DNA of 64,000 nt from Heterobasidion occidentale (Eukaryota > Basidiomycota > Agaricomycetes > Russulales > Bondarzewiaceae). Below are positions 19,876-30,147 of the stretch, piece by piece. A program made the translations under genes and the position numbers. The notes below the pieces were generated by a model, which was given only the letters and a program-made list of their open reading frames with translations, did no database searches and was not told the DNA's origin. The DNA is taken from the NCBI GenBank assembly GCA_039111635.1, contig JBCAQO010000021.1, positions 31,673 through 95,672 on the forward strand. The letters run 5' to 3'. Position 1 is the stretch's first letter; each line of letters opens with the position of its first letter.

Positions 19876-20267
19876 GCGTCGAACATCAATTTCAACCATC
19901 TTCCCCCGCTTCTCCGCAAGATCACAGAGTGCCGTCCAGACTTCTTTGGCGGTCGTTTTCTCCTTGATTCGATTGAGGATGGAGTCAGGAATGGTAGAGT
20001 AGATTTGCTGCTTGATGGCAGCCTCGCGCTGATTGTACTCGTCAACTTTCTCGATTGCTTTATCATATGCATCGATGACCTCGGTTTTTGCATCTGCCGG
20101 AGGAAGAGCTGGCTCCATTGGTTGCCGAGCAGTACCAGCCAGATGTCGCGACAAGCCAACCTTTGATTCAATGGCCGTCTTTACTCTATCTTGTAGATTG
20201 GCCAGTTCGACAGATCTTCTGAGAGCTTTGTGATAGTTGTGACGGTAATTGAGTTGGTGAGCGACAT
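19876..20267 (-). pseudogene. copia gag N-terminal fragment
   Basis: It starts at the ATG at 20267 (MSLTNSITVTTITKL, then LSNWPIYKI), shifts frame once near 20190, and continues ESKVGLSRHLAGTARQP and IKEKTTAKEVWTALCDLAEK. The TAKEVWxxL pattern is typical of copia gag (UBN2 family). The fragment ends at VEIDVRR, where element B begins. About 130 codons remain. Confidence 0.8.
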
Positions 20268-20292
20268 GGCAGGGTCCGCAGGGCCCATAACC

Positions 20293-20477
20293 TGTAGAAA
20301 TACGGGCTAGAAGGTAATATCTCAGCGTCTATTAGAACACTGAGGGAAGCCTGCGCTGGCCGCGCTCGTAGTACGAGCGCGGTGGCTGAGAACTGTATAG
20401 TATCTCGGTAATACCCGAGCCAATGAGAAGTGAGTTAAGTAATATGTAAGAAATAGGTGATTTGCCTTAATTCAACA
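20293..20477 (-). repeat. probable copia LTR (about 185 bp)
   Basis: It begins TGTAGAA and ends TTCAACA, imperfect inverted termini, and lies where the 5' LTR should be relative to the gag ATG. No second copy is visible in the window, so the edges are tentative. It contains a GC-rich inverted repeat around 20365-20390 (CCGCGCTCGTA, then TACGAGCGCGG). Confidence 0.5.
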
Positions 20478-20489
20478 CTCGGGAGAATT

Positions 20490-23400
20490 TCACGCGGGCA
20501 AGGCGTCCAGCTTCTGCAGGCAGTCCAACACAAGGCCCAACATGATCAACCCAAAGCTCCTCGCCCCTTCCTTCCGCTCGTTCCGCAAACTCCAATCCCA
20601 CGCCTCCCACGCGTTCCCTAACGCCGCTACCCAATCCTCGTTGCTTGCCTCCGTGTTCTCGCCCTCGCTCTTGCCGATCTTCATTCCCTCGGGCTGCACA
20701 CGGCGCCGTATGTCCCTGACGAGTGTCTCTGCGTGCAGCCGCATCCGATACATCCTGTCTTTACGCCACCTGTTCTCCGTGCAGTTCGCGAGGATGGTGC
20801 CGACGACGACCTCTTCTTCCATCAGCCGCACGTCCGGCGCGTCGCTCAGGGTGTGCGTCACGATGATATACTGCAGCTCCCGTGCATATCGCGCAAACGT
20901 GTTCGCGACCCGCTGAGACGTCCCGTCCGGCGTGCTGTAGTCGCGCGCGAGGACACGTTGAACTAGCGGCCGCAGGGCGCGCGAGATAGGATCCGACAAC
21001 GGAGGATATCGCGCGCTCGTCTTCGCGGGGTCGTTGCTGTCGAGAGCCTTTGGGTCCTGAAGTTCGATGTTACGATACAAGTGCCCGAGCGCGCGCTGCG
21101 ACTCGTAGTAGTCGGCTTCGCGCGCGCCGGTAACTTCTGCTTTCGTCCAGTCGGGCTTGAACTTCATGGTGGGACGAGGTATACCTGTCTTGTCGATGTC
21201 GACGGCGATTCCGTTCTTCATGTAGTCGACCGCCTGCGAGCAGAGCTGGGCAAGGTCCATGCAACGTTTGTCATGCGTGCCTTCCTGGAGGGCAGTCAGG
21301 ACCACATTCTGGACATCCAGTGCAAGGGTAAACACTCGCCATAGACTGATCTTTTTGATGGCACTGGTGTCAGCAGAATCACGAATGAAAGCTTTTAGTT
21401 CGCACTGACCTGCAATAATGAGATGTCTGGTCGCCAAGAAGGCCTACCGGATGAGTGTCAATAATCGCAGCGCACCATCCGCTTCGATAAACACGCACCA
21501 GCACGTCAGAATTGATGTACTCTACCACGAAATCACAAATATCGTCGACTGTGCTGTCCCGACCGATTGTGCGAGTGCCCGCGCTGAGATAGGTGGCAGA
21601 GTCGGTTTCGAGGGTGGGAAGCAAACTCGGATTCTCCGCATAGACGTCGTAGAGATCCCTGACCAGGATCTCAGGATTACTAGATATCTCGACTGCGCAA
21701 AGCTCACCCGTCCAGGTCGCCTCCACCGAGACATGAGGCTAGGGATCGTTCGCCTGTAAACCGACATGAGAGATCTGCATATTTTTTGTCTCGACAGAAA
21801 CCAACATACCCACAGCCGGAAACACTACCACGTTCTTGAGATTTCGGAAAAACAAATTTTCCCTTCCGGTGGTTGCCCCACGGCCCAAACTCTCTGAACT
21901 GTGCAAAAATACGGTCATATTTAAGAACCGGAATGACCCCGTGGGAAATATAGACACTCACCGTCACCTGGGTGTACGACTGGGCTTCTAGAAAGGACAC
22001 ACCATCCCTTCAACCATTTTGGTTCTAGGTCAGGGGACTCCTGAACACAAGCTGGGAAGCGGCATTCATATATGGCTAGATTGGTATATTGTCAGGTACC
22101 TGCTCACCAAAGATTTGACCTTGTTCCAAAGTCAATACAGACTCTGCATCGAGGCCTTCTTGAATATACGCCTGCCCCTCATCAGCCACACCAACAAGCA
22201 GGTAGCTGTTTGGAACGCGGATGCGAGCACGATATTTCATGTCTCGCAATGCATGGGTCGTGGTGTACCGAACCAACCGATCAAGGAAAGGATTGTCGAT
22301 GGCCTTCATCTTTTTCGTCGGCTTGAAATCAAGACCGAGTTTTTCCAGTTTTTCCAGGATAAAGGGCAGCCGAAATTTCGATCCCAAGCCAGTATCTCGC
22401 AACAGCTGGCGGAAATTTGCGAGAGAATCGCTGGCCATGTACACAGACACTTTTGCTTTCTCTTGGAGATCGAGGAACGCTTGCAAACGAACCTCCCTAT
22501 CCTCCAGAGTCATGACGATGGGCCTGGCAGTATTTTCAGCACCCCTCGGCTGCTCTAGATGATGGATCACGTACCGGTTAAAGTAACAAAAATTAGGACT
22601 GTTGAAATCCCTGGCGATCTCGATCTTCGCTCTGCTTTGGCCGGGAACGATGAACTTCTTCATCGACTTCCTGAGGCGCATCTTGATGCCCTTCAGGCGA
22701 TCGTCGACTACGACGACACCTTTATACCCCATGAACCGGATTTGATACTAAACCGAGCGAGAAGTTAGTGTGCATCGTTTAGCGCGCAGAGAGAGGAAGT
22801 CCTCACCGCCGACGGCTTGACGCTTCTGCTACTCGTGTGCCTGCGCTCGCGGCAGAGCGTCTGCCATATCATATCGCCCAGCTCCGGAGAGATCGTGCCC
22901 ACACCATCCGTGTGTATGTACGGCTCCTTTCCCAAGTCGGGCATATCGTCGTCCAGCTGGTCCGGCAGGATGATCTCCACCGAAGTCTCAGTGGCCGTGA
23001 ACGCCTGCGCGAGGCGCGCGGCGTACTTCGACGGCTGCCTGATCACGCCGCTGAAGTCGCCCAGTGACTGCCTGATCGTCTCCGCGGTGACGAGCTGACC
23101 CTCGGGATACTCGAACGGAGCAACGAACCAGACCGCGTGCTCGCGCAGCGCGGAGGTCGAGTAGCTGAGAAACTCGAACCGCCGGCCGGCGAGCTCGAAA
23201 CCTTTCTTCAACGCGCCGCCCACCCGCACCTGCAAGAACCAGGTGGCATCCACCTTCCCCTCGAAGCGGTACGAGAGCCGGTCCTCGTCCCTGAAATCGA
23301 CTCTGATGAAGTTCTCCGCAAACTCCGGGGGGAACTTGCGGATCACGCTGTTGGACTGCATCACGTACGGGCCCTCAAGGAGCAGCCGGGTCGGCGTGAA

Positions 23401-24778
23401 CGTGACATGGTGGCACGCGAACGTGCTGCCCGAGAGCTTCATCGGCTCCACGTCCTCTATGCAGACACGGTTGAAGCACTGCAGCGGAGGCTCATGAGGC
23501 TTGCGCATGCGCAACACGACCGAGTACTGGCGAAGGATTTCGTTCGCCTTGCTGCCGTGCTGCGCGACGATGGCATCGATCGGCCGCTTCAGATCGAAAA
23601 GCTCTCTGGTATTGACGAGTCCATTGCGAAGCAGAGCTTCGACCTGGAAGGCGACCGCCCAAGGCATTGTGCTGACCCACGTATAAAGCCGGTGGACCTG
23701 CGGCTCAGCGAAAAACCCGCGCCAGAAGGCCTTGATTTTTCCATGCCTGATGGGCTGAGGTTGGCATTGTGCGTCACGGCACATCTGCTCAAACTTCAAG
23801 ATGTCTCTGTGGTCATAGAGGATGACCCGCAGCTGATGAGCATACGGCGCGACTCTTTTGTGCGACTCGTCAAGGTGTGGAATTCGATCCCTATCCTTGC
23901 GTTGCCTACGCTGAATGCCCTCTCGAGGGCGGTTGTTGAAGCTCCTCTCCTCCAATATAGGAGGGGTAAGCATATCGAAGATAATAGCTGGAGGTGTGGG
24001 TGAGCGGACGACATCACGCTGATGAAGCCAGACCGACCTGCTCGTTTTGTGCTTCCTTCTGGACTCTGCACGCTATCGAGGATCAAGCCGATCTTTTTGA
24101 TGTTAGAAAACTTGATCAATATGTCGATGCATTGTTCCTCGGTCATGCTTTCGCCCATCTGGGGCTGGTTGTGAGCGCACGTTACAAGCCATGATCTGAA
24201 TGGAACAACGTTACCTCGATGCGAACCATCTTCCGGTCATACACAAGATCGAGGAGCCCGGCACTGCTCTTGACGAGGTCGCGTTCGTACTCAATGGAAA
24301 AAGAACGAGCGGTATCCGGCGAATCATCCTCTTTGAACCAGATGCCAAACTGCACCTTCGCGACGCGCAGCGCCTGGTCGAGCTTTCTCAGAATCTCCTC
24401 GCGCTCTAACTCCTTCTCGGGGCCGACGTAGACAGACCTCTCCAACCTCTGCGTTATGTCTTTATAAGGTGGCTGCCCGAGTTTCTGGAAAAAGATTTTC
24501 TTCTCCAGCACGCGAACGACGTGCGATTTGTCCTCGCGTAGCCACCGAAGGAAGTTAGAGCCGACCTCCCGAGGTGCCACCGTCAAGAGGCCCGTTCCAT
24601 CGTTCCCGATGCCGCCGGCAGTGTTTGCATTGAGACGAACTTGGAAGTTGTGCGGCCTGCCCTTCGTTTTTGGGTCATCACGGTCGAACAAGTCGCGTCC
24701 ATGCAAGGCCTCCTCGATGGCCTTGACCACCTCGAAGTGGGTGGCGTCGCGGTGGATGTAATACATCTCGATGTCCAT
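20490..24778 (-). CDS. RNA-dependent RNA polymerase (RNAi type), copy 1
   Basis: This cellular RdRP (QDE-1/RDR family) makes double-stranded RNA for small-RNA silencing. Start at ATG 24778 (MDIEMYYIHRD); exon 1 ends at 24215. About a dozen exons follow, with conserved PYAHQLRVILYD, HHVTFTPTRLLLEGPYV, IHTDGVGTIS, GYKGVVVVDDRL, RIRVPNSYLLVGVADE, CVLSRSPVVHPGD and the catalytic GGGDLDGD (about 21730-21660), which is split by an intron after DLDG. The C-terminal helical part (LCSQAVDYMKNG, ELQYIIVTHTLSD) ends at the stop 20490-20492. One base appears missing in a five-A run at 21848-21852 (FFRNLKN region), and one intron near 21340 uses a GC donor. Paralog of 33644-37876. Confidence 0.9.
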
Positions 24779-27474
24779 GGTGAGGGAAATCGTAAACGTC
24801 AGTGTCAATAGTGCGTGTGTGGTGTGGGGGTGATTAGCACTTGCACAGCGGGATTGAGCACGTACAGTCGTCGAACAGATTATATACGCCGCGGGTGGGC
24901 CACTCACTCATGATAAGAGAAAGAGAAGACAATGCAATGTTGTGATCGATGCTCAGTGTTTTCTCGCAGCATTCCGGAGCAAAACAATGGAACAGTCTAT
25001 CAGAACAAAAAGCCCAAGAGGCAGATAACTCGCAGATTCAGGCTTCGAATGAACGCAGGGCTGCCGCACAGTCTGTGAGCCACATATGATAATAGATTCC
25101 GCAAGATGACAAGCTAAAACAAGAACATACATGTGTCCACGATTAGTCACGGATCCCGCTGAGCGCTCGCCGCAAAGCACCCGCACAGCTAGTGAAAAGC
25201 TGCGTATTTGATCCGCGCACATCATGTGTCGCATGCTTGTACCCATGTCCTATTCTTGACCTCAGCGAAAAGTTTTACAAAGTAGCTTTGCGCTCCGCGC
25301 TCCATGACCTGAAACATGAGCACCATTGAGCTAATCACGCCCTGATACGCCAGCAAACGAGATCAGCGAGCGAAATGCGGCTGAGAAGGGCTGAGAGCAG
25401 GTGATACGCAGCACTTGCCTCGGCCAACCTGCGCGTCTATGCTACCTGGACGCCGACGCCGCTGCGACTGCTATATGATCGTGCTGCCAGTCACGAAGCC
25501 TACTGGCTATAAAAGCAGTCACACGGTGCAATTTAAACTTCCAAGCTACGTTGGCGGCTGGCGGCTGGACGCTCCCGGGCTCGGAGAGTCACGATTACAT
25601 TCCCGAGCAGGAAGGACGCAACCGCTTTCGGTCAAAAGAGGGCGAAAGATCTCGGAGAAAGAGGGGTGGGGGGACGGGGGTGGGGTGCGAAATGAAGCCT
25701 CGAAAGGCTAAGATGAGGCCTCTAGGCGTGCCGACCCAACACTTTAGAGGTACACGGCGGTCGGATTTGATACCACGTGGCGCTCCGCTCCATACTACCC
25801 AGGCCAACTCGAGACTGGCGCCGCCATCCTCCACCATCCCCAACCGGCGATCCCCTGACACGAAAAAAACAAAATCACTACAGTAAGCAGAGACCTCTAA
25901 ACCCTGAACGTCTGAACATGTCCAGACGGCCGCCAAGGCCCTCCACGGCCCTTTGAACTCCTCCAAATATCCAGATGAACACTAACCGAGAGCAGCCATA
26001 TCCAATCTCATGCGATTAATCCTTCCCCAGGTTTTAGCCTGCGCCATGTTTCCCGACAAACGCGTACCCCGCATCATCTGACCCAGTCGGACCCCTTCTG
26101 ACCCGGTCGGACGACCCCAGCCCTCCCCAGCCCCAGTATGTAATAATCCATGGCCAGTCCTCCTTCCAGGCTTCCTTCGGATTCGGAGCTTCAGAGCCTG
26201 AGAAGCATCGGACGGAGATGGACCGACGGACGGTTTCCGACGATGCAGCGTTCCTGGGCCTGCGGATGCTGGGCCCGCAGGACAAGCTCTGACGTCTGCA
26301 CACACGTTGGTGGTGACGCACAGGAAACAGCTGTCCCAGACGCCCGTCGATGATGCATGCGTGCGCTCAGCACTGGGCGCCGAGGACCCTGTGTGCACTG
26401 TGCCTCAGGTAGACGGCCCGAAGCCAGACGACAGTTCTAAAAATGCTTCAACCCGCGATGCAAAAACAGATGTATCATATTCTCGCCGCAGCGCGAACGT
26501 ATAATCGCCCAGGCACACCGGGCGTGTATACTATCTAAACTTACCGAACGAGTGAGCGAGTGAGTGCGGAGACGCGAGAGTGTAAGGAGAGTGCAACATG
26601 GGTAGGTAATCCAAGACAGCGAGCGAGATCGAAGAGAAACAGGAACGGCGCCAGACGCACGATCGGCTAGGCAGCGAATACACCGGTGAGAAAGAAGGAG
26701 AAACCTCGTGTAAAAAAATAAGAGATCGAAACAGCCGCTAACGGCGCCCATAGGCAACGCCGTGTAAAAAAAAAACGAGACGAGACAGGACTGGCAATGG
26801 CATGCATGATGTGGGCTTCGATGCGAATGGGTGTCAATTGAGATGAGTATGCGTAAGGCGACGAAAAAAAACGGGGCTACTGTATATGCAAGAGATACTT
26901 CTGCTTTTATTCCTTCCGAATCTTTCCTTTCCGAGTTTTTTGGGGCGCGGTGCGCAGACCGCTTTTCCTCCTCAACTCCCCTACGTGCCGCCGATCCCAC
27001 TTCGCGACCGTGGCGTTCCAGGCGCCGGGCCTCATTAGTCGTGCGCGGCAAGGCGAGCGAGGTGATTTAAATAGGTTTGAGTTGGGTTGACCATGATGGG
27101 TACGTTGAATGCCGAATAGATAGGTATGCGCAAATGATGCCAAAGTGGGGCACGTCGCACGGCGGATGGATAGCTGCGCGACGATAAATGGAAGAAGGCG
27201 AGTGAAATGATGACGATGCATGACGCGAATGGAGAGTCGTGGGTCGATTTTGGTCGTGAGTGGGGAATATGGCGACAGAGAGACGTCGTGGATGAATACG
27301 CAGAGCGAGACAAAGATCTGAAAGCGAGAAGATACAGAGCGTGTGAACAGCGAAGAGGAGAGCCACGGACGAAAGCGAGAGGCATGATGGGGATGCATAG
27401 AGCATGGGCGCGCAAGCACGAGCTCCAAGGATCGAGCGCAGCTTGTTGCGCGAACCGTTTTGAGCACCTCCAGC
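24779..27474. other. intergenic stretch, no gene recognised
   Basis: This stretch lies upstream of RdRP copy 1 and downstream of the Ecl1-like gene. Several frames of 60-200 codons exist but have biased, low-complexity translations and no motif. AT-rich poly-A/T runs around 26710-26880 may belong to the 3' end of the Ecl1-like transcript. No repeat edges were found. Confidence 0.5.
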
Positions 27475-28719
27475 CTAACGTTCCCTCCCACGTCCACGCT
27501 CCCGCTCCTTCAGTCCGCTCCGCCCATTCCCAAATCCGAATATCTTGTCCTCACCCCAACCGTCCAGCTCGTTCACACGTCTCCGGCCTCGGACCTCAGA
27601 AGCCGGTTCCTCCTTCAGGAGCAAAGGTGGAGACAGCGCCCTGCGAGCGCGGGACGGTGAAGGGGAGGGCGAACGGCTGCAGGTGCGTCGCCGAGAGGTG
27701 CCGGGTTCCCGGCGGCGCCCACGAGGCGGCGTCAGGCCCGCGCCAAAGCCTTCGCGGATATGGCCGTCGTCTACGGTATGCACGCTCGCGAGCAGGGATG
27801 TGTTGTTGATATTGGAGTAGTGCATTCCACTCGATGGCGAGGACACGGCCAACGCGTGTGTGTGGTCAAGCGCAGGACCTGCAAGGCGAGGAGTGGTGGG
27901 CGAAGGACGCGTGGTAATGAACGAGGTAGGAGACTGGGCGGATGTCGAGGTCCGCGTGAGGAGGGAGCCGTGCTGCAAAAGGGAGAAGTATGCAGGCATG
28001 GAGGCACGTTTGTGTTTACGTTTGGCTGTAATGGTCTCTTGGTGCGCGTCCGTAGCGGAAGGGTGACGACGGTGTCCGTGAGGGGGAGGAGCGTGCAGGC
28101 TACGCGGTGAAGCAGGGATAGGCGCGTCCGAGTCCTCCGTCGAGGATTGAGTAGAGGTGATGCTGTAAGCCGTGCCGAGGGAGTGGTTACCAGAGGAAGT
28201 ACGACGGTGGAGGAGGGGGATGGTGGAGTGGTTATTGGTCGACGATGGTCGACGAGCGTAAGACAAGCCCGTCGGGCGAATGGCCAACGGCGCGGCAAGA
28301 GTAGGCTTGAAGCCGAGATCACTGTCGTCGTCGTCCAGAGCAATTACGAGGCCGTCGCTGTCTTCATCTTCGTACCAAGCGAGCGAAGATTTGGAGGACG
28401 AGAGAGGATAGTGGTGCTTTTGGTGGTTGAAGGACAGGGCTGCACCGAGAGCGGAGGGAACGAGCGCGGGAACGTCATGCGCACCGGGCATGTCGTATCC
28501 GTCGAGGTGGGGGGAAGAGAAAGCAGAAGAGGCAGTTGATATAGAGGGAGAGCTTGTGTCCAAACTCTCGCATTCGTCACTGCAGTAGATGCGGCTAAAA
28601 AGGGACGTAATGGAGTGAGCCATGCGGGCAGGTCATGGGGTATGGATGGAAGTGAGGAGGACATACCCTTCTGCCAGGACGGGGTTGCCGCATTGGAGGC
28701 AGCAATCTTCTTGGAACAT
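27475..28719 (-). CDS. Ecl1-like zinc-binding protein
   Basis: Two exons: 28719-28667 and 28594-27475 (390 aa), joined across a 72-bp intron (gtatgt...tttttag). Adding the small first exon gives MFQEDCCLQCGNPVLAEG directly followed by RIYCSDECESLD. This CX2CG...YCSDEC pair is the pattern of the Ecl1/2/3 family (stress and chronological lifespan factors in fission yeast). The rest is Ser/Pro-rich with an acidic patch (WYEDEDSDGLVIALDDDDSD) and an arginine-rich end, typical of these poorly conserved regulators. It could bind zinc and act in the nucleus; that is inferred from the family. Confidence 0.72.
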
Positions 28720-29729
28720 TGAGGGCGGGCAAGGAGGAGGATGGGGAGGATGGGAGAGGGGAGGAGAGGAGAGAGGAGGGGGTTATATACGGCTGTCGAG
28801 GGTCTGTCGTGAAATGGTGTGAGTGCAGGCGATGACTGGCCCAAATGAGCGATGACTCCCTCTTTCGGCCGTCACGTTCGTCAGCCCGCGTCGGCCTCTT
28901 TGGCGTCACGCTCCGGCCGACGCACCAACTGCCCACCTCCCCGTCACCTTCCCCTCGTTACTAGCTCGCACCCGCCCGACGCGACCTCTTCCTCCCCTGC
29001 GCACACGCGCCCTTTTTCGTTCTCCTTCTTCTCTCTTCGTATCTACGTAATCCATCGCCTGACCCAGCCACTCCGCCAGATCTCCCCGGCGATCTACCGT
29101 CGCTCGCCGTCACGCCTGTCACTCCCTCATATCCACGTTCGACGACCCGCTCCCACATGTCCTCCATCAGAACCCCGTCTTTTTGTTGTCCATAACCGTC
29201 GCGCAGAACCGATGCTGCCTGCATTCAAACGTTTCCCCGCCGGCACTGGTTCCACTCTGCCGGCTACCGCATCGGTCGTCCTGCGTGCGAGCGCGATCCA
29301 CCACCAGTCCCAGTAACCCCCACAGTCCCCTTCCATGCCATTCCGATGCATTCCATCACGGTTCGGTCATCTGGTCCGAGCCATGCCACTGCCATGCCGC
29401 CATTCGACGTCTGCACCAGTCCATGCCGGTGATGCGCACTCGCACTTGGCATTTGCCCCGATCGCGTCTGACACGCCTGACTCGTTTCGACACTCACGCC
29501 ATCGCGCCACCCAGTCGCACGCGAACGTGCTCACAATCCGCCACCGCGCTCGCAATCCTCGCACGCGCGCCTCTCGCTCCTCGCGCCGTTCGCGCCTTCC
29601 ATGAAGCAATCCGAATACATTTCCGGTGGGAAGCGCCTTCGAATCCCATCAATAGATCTCGTCCCGGTCTCTCTTACAGCATCATTCCCTCGGAGACGCT
29701 CCCAGCCGCCCTTTGTCCCGAGCCTCCGC
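28720..29729. other. upstream region of the Ecl1-like gene, no gene recognised
   Basis: This is CT-rich sequence with overlapping frames of Ser/Pro/Arg-rich translation on both strands. A 220-codon plus-strand frame (29183-29845) is present but shows no conserved features. Nothing here is firmly supported. Confidence 0.4.
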
Positions 29730-30147
29730 CTATCGCTCAGTTCGTCCAACACGACGAGTCACATCCGCGTTATCTCTCTCTATTGAGAAGCGGCGCTCGT
29801 ATTTTTGCGCGCTATCGTGACCAGATAGCGCTACGGCGTCAGTAGCCTTTTGAGCCTTGAGCTTATCGGTCGCGACTGCTCGGTCAAGTACGTTTCTTAT
29901 CGTCTTCTTGTTTGAGGACATCTAAGAGCTTGTTTCGTGCGCGAGTTATGTTTAGCCTGTGTATTTGTGGCCCTACTGGCACCTGCACAACGAAATACCC
30001 CGTAACAGATGGATCACTGATGCGGTACTCGTACGACTCTTGTCTTGAGAACTCGCGCAGTCGACCCAGGTCGACCCAACCCCAACTATCGTTTTGATAC
30101 GCGTTCTTCACCCGCGTTTCCGCGTTTCCCCGCCGTGCATAGCCCAT
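29730..30147 (-). CDS. possible hypothetical protein or exon
   Basis: The 30147-29884 frame reads like a natural protein (GRLREFSRQESYEYRISDP, VTGYFVVQVPVGPQIHRL, KLLDVLKQEDDKK), unlike its surroundings. It then continues in another frame as LDRAVATDKLKAQKATDAV to about 29730, which would need a single-base change or an unseen splice. Upstream exons were not identified, and no family is recognised. It could be a gene fragment. Confidence 0.3.

Larger units (their letters stand above)
19876..20477 (-). mobile_element. Ty1/copia retrotransposon 5' end, truncated by element B
   Basis: Reading leftward there is a short LTR (20293-20477), a primer-site region, then gag until element B cuts it at 19875. 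The gag part is typed by its UBN2-like motif. Its right edge lies 12 bp from the stop codon of the RdRP gene at 20490. The rest of this element would lie beyond B, outside the window. Confidence 0.75.

Noticed and set aside
23137..24003. A 288-codon plus-strand frame
   Set aside because: It is antisense to the large RdRP copy 1 exon, which carries the conserved motifs; its own translation has none.
26437..27051. A 204-codon minus-strand frame downstream of the Ecl1-like gene
   Set aside because: It crosses poly-A/T runs and has no motif; more likely the 3' UTR or intergenic DNA.
29183..29845. A 220-codon plus-strand frame
   Set aside because: Its composition is Arg/Ser/Pro/His-rich as expected of random GC-rich DNA, with no domain, and it has no supported splice partners.
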